From Apus apus (lineage: Eukaryota; Chordata; Aves; Apodiformes; Apodidae): 64,000 bases of DNA. The notes beneath the pieces were generated by a model. That model had not been told where the DNA came from and ran no database searches. It was given only the letters and a program-made list of their open reading frames with translations. Position 1 is the stretch's first letter. Every line of letters begins with the position of its first letter. A program made the translations under genes and the position numbers. The stretch is taken from the NCBI RefSeq assembly GCF_020740795.1, contig NC_067282.1:145376858-145440857 (forward strand), written 5' to 3'. This document shows, piece after piece, positions 26,701 through 35,700 of the stretch.

Positions 26701-29700
26701 TTAGTTTATTCTTGTAATAGCCCCTAAGTACCTCAGTGTGCTCTGCCAAGCCCTGTACTAGATGAACAAAGTCACAAACTTTGCCTCGGTGAGAATGCTG
26801 CACAAAACCAGACAAGTTTAGGCAAATGGGAAAATTGAGCAGGTCACAGAATATTGGCCACATTGAGAGGCACAGCACACCCTCCAAGACAACAGTCTTT
26901 CTTACGGAGACATATGAAGAACCATGAGAAATCTTACAAAACAATGACAACAAACAAGAAGGTGAAATATTGACATGAAAGGGCGATGGAGGCTGGCTCT
27001 ACGGACCCATTGGAACAGAAGAGAGGTATCCATATCATGTAAAACATGCTGTGGAAAGAGTGCATGGCTGGTGTTAAGAAATTGAAGGGGAGTCTATTTC
27101 AATTTCTATTTCACATGACCCAGGAGGTACACACGAACTATTGAGACAGAGTCCAAAACAAAAGGCTGACAAAATTATCTTGGTGATGACATTCTAGCTG
27201 TGTATGAACAGGGCAACACTTCATTTCTAAGGTGAGACAAAATATGCTGCAAACCATTCAGATATAAAGAGAAGAAAGCCTGAACAAGAGATTTGTCTAT
27301 TCAAAGGGCTAAGAAAATCTGCATTCCAAAAATGGTCACTTTGGCTGTTAGAAATCTCAGGCTTCAACATTTTGGCTGATGAATAAATGATACCAGCTTC
27401 TTTACCCCTGCTGAAACTTCCTATTAACTTTAGAGTTCTGTCACACAATGACTACATGAGAAGCACTCCCCTTCACCTACCCTTTCATAAGTCCATAAAT
27501 GCGAGGCATTTTGGCACATGGAATTTGTCATTTAAAGAGTCTACACAAGTACTGAGCAAAACCCCAGCTGATGCTTTTATGTGCAACAGCTTAAATTCCA
27601 CATGTAGACTACGTCAACCAAACATTAATGTTGCAAAGAACCCGGGCAGTACTAAGGAAGGTTTAATTCAGTATATTTTTGCATGTTATATATACCTAAG
27701 AATACAAATGTTTTAATAATTTCTCTGCAGAACTTGTGCCTTACCCGACGTGCTGAGTAGCACTCCCCTAACCGAGGAGCTAGACCATGGTTTGCTGTTA
27801 TCATTGTATCATGCAAAGCCTCATCTCTCCTTTACCAAATCAATTTAAATTCTGTTCCCAAAGATTTGTTTATTAATTCCCTCCTAGTGCACAATCAAAA
27901 AGCTTCACCAACCTGAATTAATTTCCACAGCAGTCCTGAAAATTCAAGTGAGCCATGGAGAGATTAGGGCCAAGAGTATCTAGTAAATTAAAATGGCCAA
28001 AGACACTTGGAATTGGATTTTTCAAATTATTTAGTGCTGTTGTTATACTTTATCAAAACACAGTATGGATTGAGCTTCCAGTTGCAGTCACTTCTGCAAC
28101 TCAAATGTCTTTAAAGTCCGTTACGAAGGCTGAGTTATCCACAAGTGCTTGGCTTTGGACAGCCAACACACCCCAGTCAATCCCTCTATGCTGCTCACCA
28201 CTTATATTATGATGACACTTTTCAACAGAAATGGACTTCAGTGCTCCACAGCCAAGAGGGGCTGTGTTTGTACATGCCAGAATTAATATATACTACTTCT
28301 GTGTTTATTTAAAAGTATTTTAATATATCTGTATTTATATATAAATATATCTCAAAATAAATATAGTGTCTAAACAACACCATGCGCAGCTTTTTAGGAT
28401 ACTGGTATTTCCCTGAAGAACAACAATATCTTGCTTCTTTCCTTGTTTCACATAATATTATGGGAAGGCAGGGTAGGATTAGTTGAAAATAATGTCAAAA
28501 AAACTTCAACCATACGGTCTTTTTTAAAATCAGAGTTCCCAGCAAGTTTTTATTTCCTTTTTTTAAATTGTCTACCCCAAGTAAGGCTTCAATCTTGTCC
28601 AACAGACCACCTCCTCTGTCTCCTGAGAAAAAGTAAATCTTCTCCAGTATTGACTATATTTCACCCTCTGTGACAGATGCACAGAGAAAGAGAGCTTATA
28701 AAGTGACTAAAAATATCTCCCTTGCTCCCCACACACACTTCAGCACTATTCATTAAATAGTTTAACAAGACACTTTTTGCATAGATAACCAAGTCGCATC
28801 AGTGAGTTGCTGTGTATTTTTAAATAAATGAAATTAGAGATGCACTCTGTATTTCTCCCTCGTTCCCTCAAAGTAGACAGCATCACAGAATTATAGAATG
28901 GTTTCATTGGAAAGGACCTAGAAAATCATCTAGTTCCAACCCCCCTGCATGGGCAGGGATACCTTCCACTAGAACAGGTTGCTCCAAGCCCTGTCCAACC
29001 TGGCCTTGAGAATGCAAGTATTCGGATAAAAAACAATTTATTTTCACCATTTTTTCCCATGCAGTAAAAAGGAAGAAGGCACCACTAAGTAAACAAACCC
29101 ACATGAGGGGTATAGCACTGAACCTAATCTTGAAAGGAAAAAAAAACAACCCATACCACCACGACAGATTGTAATCACACAGAAAACAGATGCATGTGCT
29201 GCATGCCATTGGAAATCAGTCTGCACATAAGACCTGTAGAAGCATCAAGGGATATCCTTGCATGTATAAGCAGGATGAAGAGGCAGCCCTTGCCTCCTCA
29301 AAGTTCACTGTCCAAGCAACAAATAGAACAGCTAGAGAAAGACAAAACTGGAAACTTAAGGGCACCACAAGAGGCTACCAATGTGCTTTGCACAGGTATC
29401 AAAAGAGACATCCTGGAGAGGGCAAACTGTCAAACTGCTCTCCAGCCAAGCATTTATAAATAATCCCCATGTTCAGCTGTGCCATAGATTTGAGCAAAAG
29501 GGATTCAACTAATTCCTTTTCATCCATGACAGACCTTGCACTGCCATCATGAACCACAGGGCTTGGATGCACAGCCTACATGGCTTCTGCACAGCCATGC
29601 CATGTACAACAGTATGCAGTCTCAGACTCGGTTCATCACATGTTAATAAGACACTTGGACTCAGATGGTGCTTAAACTTGCACCAAGGGTCCATGTTTGC

Positions 29701-32700
29701 AAACCTGTGCTTTGGACAAGCATTTGGCCCTTGCCTAGATCCTACCTCTGAGGCTGCTGCCTCTATGCAGCTAGCAGCAGGATCCAGGGGTGCTTACTGA
29801 CTCTGCACCCCTGAAACACAACTGCAAACTGTGAGCTGGCTAACTGCATGGGGAAAACACCTCCTGGAAGAAGCTCACAACTTGCGGTGCAAATGGCCAC
29901 TCACTCTCTGTCAGCAGAAACACCCCACCACAAACCCAAAAGGGCCTCTGCTGATGTATGGATTCTGGGCATGTTGTTGGACATGTTGCTTGCAGGGAAG
30001 TTCAGCGTTCCCAGTTCTGCAGTCTGAGCTTTCCCAGTCTTCCAAAGGCAAGTGGGACCTTTCTGAAGGAATAACCGCTTCCTTGTCTTCCCCCTGGACT
30101 CACACTGCTCCTGGTGCCCAGTTCTGGGTTCACATAACACCCCCTGGCAGACACAAGCTCCGTTTATCATGCCTGAAATGCTCAACTCCAACGCCACTGC
30201 TGTTACCCCCCTCTCCTCCGTGAGGTGAGAGCCCACATTCATCGACAAACAGTTTCTCTTACAGATTTTCCAGATGGCATTTCCCCCTCCCAGCATGCAC
30301 ACACACTCCCACCACAAATAATGAAACTGAAGCTCTCGAAACAGCCTTGACAAAGGAGATACTGTTTGACTACCAGACATTGGGATTCTTTTTTAAGTGC
30401 CTGGAAGGGAAAATTAAATAAATGGGCAAAGATGAGCAGCAGTGATAAATAGTAATCACAGTACACAGCAGAAGGAGCCTTTCTCCTAACAAAGGATCAT
30501 CAGTTGTACCTGCAGCCCTGCTTTGAGTGGCACAGAGTCCTTCTAAAATTCACATGTTATTTGTATTGCTATCAAAGTTATTAAGATAGAAACAAGGACA
30601 CATTGTTCCTCCCATAACTGAAGAACCAGGGTCAATACCACCTTTCCTGTGGAAAATCTGACAGCTTTCAATCCGAATTATTTTGTCACACAAAACCAGC
30701 CAAGAGATGTCTCAGGCTTACAGGTTCTGCTTCAACATCTCTTCAGCCTTAGACTTTACACAAGCATAGCTGTCAGCTGGGATACAGTCCTTGATGGTTT
30801 TTATTATTTTGCTTAGACAGAGAAAAATGTTACTTTTATAGCAGTCTTTGTATATGGTGAGGCACAGACTGAAGTGGTAGCTTGAATTTACAGCCTGAAC
30901 ACCCAATACTATTAAATGTCCTATGATTTATTTTATTCTTTTGAAGATATGTGAAAATTATTCCCAGAAGCACTTCGTTCAAATGTAACAGTTTTCTCTC
31001 ACCCTTCTGAGTTTTTCTTCCCACACCCTACACACATGTTGTGAAGGCCTATCTGTGTTAGGGCAGCAATCAGGCTTTGAAGCACACAAAAAGGACTTGA
31101 TGCTCACATGACATAACCAAGTGAGCGTGAAGTCCCAGTGCAACACCACAGCTAAATGAGAATGAGATCACTGGTTTCGGGAACAGGAGGACTGGAAGGG
31201 GGAGGAGCTCTTCCCTAATATTCATCATTAGGAAACTATTCCTAGGAAATGAGCTCCTGTGGCTCTGAAAAGTTCACACTGAGTTCTGAAAAGGAACTGT
31301 AAATGTCCCTTTGTTTAGAAAGGAACTGCAAGAATAGCTCAATGTCCAGAAGATATCCCTTACTGGGAAACACCAATCAAGTGCATTTAATTTAAACAAT
31401 ATCCAAGCAGAAATGAAGAGGGAACTTAATCACAGCCTACAAACACCTGGGGAAAGAGGTTTATGAGAGCAGATGGTTCTTTACTCCAACAGGGGAAAAA
31501 AAGCCCATAAAGAGATTTCATACATGGAACTGGAAGCTAAAGAAGGTCTGACTGCAAATAAAGTAGTCAATTATTAACAGTAAGCATAAGTAAATCACCA
31601 AAATACCCACCTCTAAATCAAAACTGATGTTTTTTGGACAATGCTGCCCAAGCAGAAGTTGAAGGCTTGATCTGGAGCACCCTACTGAAATTTTGGACCT
31701 TGAGCATACATATTAAAGGTCAAAAGTCTTCTGATTCTTTAAAACTTCAGAGGCTGACTGCTACACTTTCACACAAAAATTGTTCAAATACATTGTATCA
31801 CCACCAAATGGCTTCCTCATAATTGCTTAAATAAGCACATAAAAATTTAAAAACCCACACAGGAAAAAAGTTGCATTGGAATGTGCTTGCAAAAATTACC
31901 AGTATTACTTTGACAGCATCTTTTCAAAACATAAGTGAATTTCTTTGTCCAGTTTCAGCTTCTTTAAAGTCACGACAGAGTAGTTACCATTGTTGTTGTT
32001 CACATTTCATTAATTCAGTATTTGGAGAAAAAGAGCAGCAGGACAGTGAACACATACATAGCCAATACATTAAAATAGGATATATAGTAAGCTAATTACA
32101 TATATTAAAGATATTATATATATATGACTTATTTATATATATATATACACATACACAATGTACATACTTACATATAATTTAGATAGACATAGATATAGCT
32201 ATTAAATGTATGAAGACTACCCTGAGCCTCAAGCCCACAGGTTCATCTACACAAAGAGACAGCACATGACACTGATTACTACTTACAGACTCCTTACATA
32301 AAAAAGCATTTTCCTGTACAAAGCACTGCCTAAAATAAAGGCTGGATTTATTGTTGAAGGGCTATTTGCACCAGGGAAGTGGAAGCCATTTACAACGGTT
32401 TTTGAGGTTTTGGTTGTTTGGTTTGGGTTTCTTATTCATATGATTTTGTCTTTTTCTAAATCTGTAGGGAGATAAGCTTAAAGCTTAAAGCTCAAAGCTC
32501 AAAAAGATAATTGAAGTTTTAGAAGCACGTTACAGGAAAAAATAACCTCAGCAGTAAAAACCCCAATAACAATATCAGCTATATTCTGGGGCCAGCCTCA
32601 GTTTTGGCACAGCCAATCATAAAACAGAAACATACCATTTCTGCAATCACTCTGTCAAACCTTTTGCCAAGGCAAGCCACTTCAGATCCAAATGTGACTT

Positions 32701-35700
32701 CAAAGCATTCCTGAGCAGGAAAGCACGAACAGGAGGGGCAGGTGGGGACCATGACTAGTATCAAAAGCAGCCCTTGGGGGACATGGAAAGGAATGCACCC
32801 AGCCACCTGCCCACAATTTGAGGAGAAAAAACATTCAGATGACTAGTCAGCAGTCCACTGCCTCTGCCCTGCCAAGCTCACAAAGTAAAAAGCACACACA
32901 AAAAACAAACACATACCCACAGCCAATCACCCCCACCACTTGAGCTGATGCCAGATAAAGAAACCCACATAGATCTCTCTGCATTCCTGCTGCACAGCAG
33001 CCCCTCAGCATTACTTGCACTTACTTGGTTCTCACCTATAGTTCTCACACATCTAGAACAAGGGGCAGCCACTGTCCTAAGGTTTGTGCCCACAGCTGAC
33101 AAGATGATGCATCAGAGAGCAGGGAAGGGCCTTACACTCGCATCTCAAGTCACTCAGGAGGCTAACCATAGCCTCTGCTGAAACTCAGGTCTTGCCTTTC
33201 TCATGGCTGTCTGACCCACAGCCCTCCCTTTTGGAAAAGTCTGCAGAGACTGGAGAAATGAAAACAGGCATGCACCAACTGTAAGAGAAAATAAAGCTTT
33301 TTTTTTCCTCCTGTTTACAACAGTCACAAATTAACCTGTGCCCCAAAAGGTCCCGACACTCAGCAAGAGGTCTCCCTTATTCATCAGCCCTACTCTCAGC
33401 TTCCTCTCCCAGCTTCTTCCATTTCCTTCCAAGAAGCATTTTCCACTTCGCAGCTACCCACTGTGCTTCTCCACAGCTACTCTACAGTTGTTCCAAAAAT
33501 CCCAGGGCTCACAATGAGAAAACAGAAACCTGCTGTGAGAGAGGCAGCAGCACAACTGATGTGGCTCATTGGTACCTGGTGCACAGCCACCTTTTTCAGG
33601 TTACAGCCTGGAACCCTCCCCAGGTTTACAGGTCAGACATATAAATATCTCTTTCTCTCTCTCTAGTATCTTTAGTATTAAAACTTTAATACCAAATTGA
33701 ATATAACAATAGATTCTCAGAGGGGAAACTCAAACAACTAAATGCCAGACATCTTGCACACATCTGCTTTAAAATAGTTACTCATGTCAATGTTTTCATA
33801 AGCTGGAGATTTAGTGACTGACACCTTCAGAGACCCCCCACACACAATGACCTGCAAATATTCAGACAAGTTCTTCTGTACAAAGCTGGAGAAATAGCCT
33901 CAATACAGTGAAGACAGAAAAGTGAATAACTGGGGAAAACCAATGCTGGGACCTTGAGCTTCTGGACGCTTACATGTATTCTCACCTTTAGGCTAAAAGG
34001 ACTTCTCAGAAGAATCAAACTCAGGCTTATGAAATTGTCAGGTTTGACTCTCCCAGCCCTTAAAAAAATACAACAACTTTGTAAAATATTTACAACTACA
34101 TGAATAGGTCAATTTAGCAATTGTAGAAATTGCAGTTAACAGCCAGGTAGTAGCCAACAAGAATGGATCACAGCAGAAGTTAATTGTTCCTCTGAAACAG
34201 TGGGTGCTTACAGAGTCAGGGCAAACATCCACTCCACCGTAATGGCTGAAAGGAAACATTAAATAACATTTTCAGTAAGGTTGTCAGAGACTTGGAGGAG
34301 GTAAAAAACAAAAGATAGGAATAAACACTGCAGAGCTTAAACCTGTCTTGAAGATCATTAACCAAAGACAATGGACTCTTTCCTCAGCCTACCCATGCTT
34401 TGGGACCCCGCACTTGTGAATACATTGATGAAAACTGCTGCAGACACTGGATGCCATTGAACCAGATGGAGACAACTCCTAAATTCTGGTTCCCTCCTCC
34501 AACAGGTTGGCAGAGACTGAAGGAGAAGGGCAGAAAAGCAGGTAGCAGAGCAACACGATAGGGGGCCAGCCTGGTGGCAGCACACTGGCCCCAGCATTGT
34601 GGGGCTGGGACCGAGGGCTGTGGTCACTCTGGGCCCACAGACAGCAGGACCCTGCCCCAGGACGAGCCACACATCCCCAGCTGTCATTCCTGCCTCCCCA
34701 CCACCTCCAACAGGCCTGTTGCCATGGAAACAAACGCCAGTTTTTAAGGCTATTTTTGAAGGCAGGCAGATGCTTTTTTCCCTTTAGGACACCAGACCCG
34801 CGTGACACAAGCCACCCCCTGTCCCTCACCATCCTCCCCTTTGCCATGCATGACTCCCTGGCAGGCCGGGCTGGCACAGGCTTGGGCAGCTGCCTGCCCT
34901 GCTCCCGGCACAGAAGCTGCACCCGAGGGCTGAGCGGCCCATTAGCCTTTCACAATTAACACGCACCAAGCTAGAAGTGACACCGGGAGCCAGTTTGCAT
35001 CTCAACATGCACTGACACATGCAACCCGAAAATCTGGCTTTGCTGAAATGAGTTTGCAGCTCCAGTTCACACTAACAGAGTCACTGCTGGTGTGATAGTG
35101 ACAATAAGGTCCGTAACAAGCACTGCTTCCAAGTATGCATTCCCTAGCCACATGGGCTAAGTGGCCTGGCTCTGGAAAATCCTGGGGTTTCCTCCTCCTA
35201 GCTGGTCCCCTGTCTTTGCCTGCCCACAAACTAGCCTAGGAGGGGATGGCATTTCTGCACACCCTGGAAACAGCCAGCCAGTGCCCACAGCCAGGACAAC
35301 TGCTAAGAGTGCTACAAAAAAGAAACACTGCATCATTGACTTCACTGCAAAATGAGGACAAAGCCTGTTTGCCATGTGCTTTGTGCAGGACACCAGGCCC
35401 TCAGTCCTCTAGAGGTAAGGGCAAAGCACTGAAACAGCATCCAGAGCCAGCTGAACTGCTCTGTGGCATCCCTCCTCGCACTGCTGACTGCAGGCACACA
35501 GGGCCACACGTGTCCACAGCACGTGTGTACCCACGCATGCAAGTGTCACACATGAGCCTCCTCACTAGCCTGTTTCTACTCCCAGTCCTGCAGGGCAGAA
35601 TCACAAAGCCTCACTGTGGAAAACCCATGAAAACACGACAGCTGTAAGCTCACCAGTCTGCCCAGTGGGGTGCTTATTTGCAGAATGTGAATTTTTTGCG

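Noticed and set aside
29901..30380. 159-codon open frame on the minus strand
   Set aside because: No known motif, no flanking consensus acceptor and donor in a consistent phase, and it lies deep in intron 2 of CREB3L2.
34479..34959. Overlapping open frames on both strands (147 and 120 codons)
   Set aside because: Both strands open over the same GC-rich block is a compositional effect; neither translation resembles a protein.
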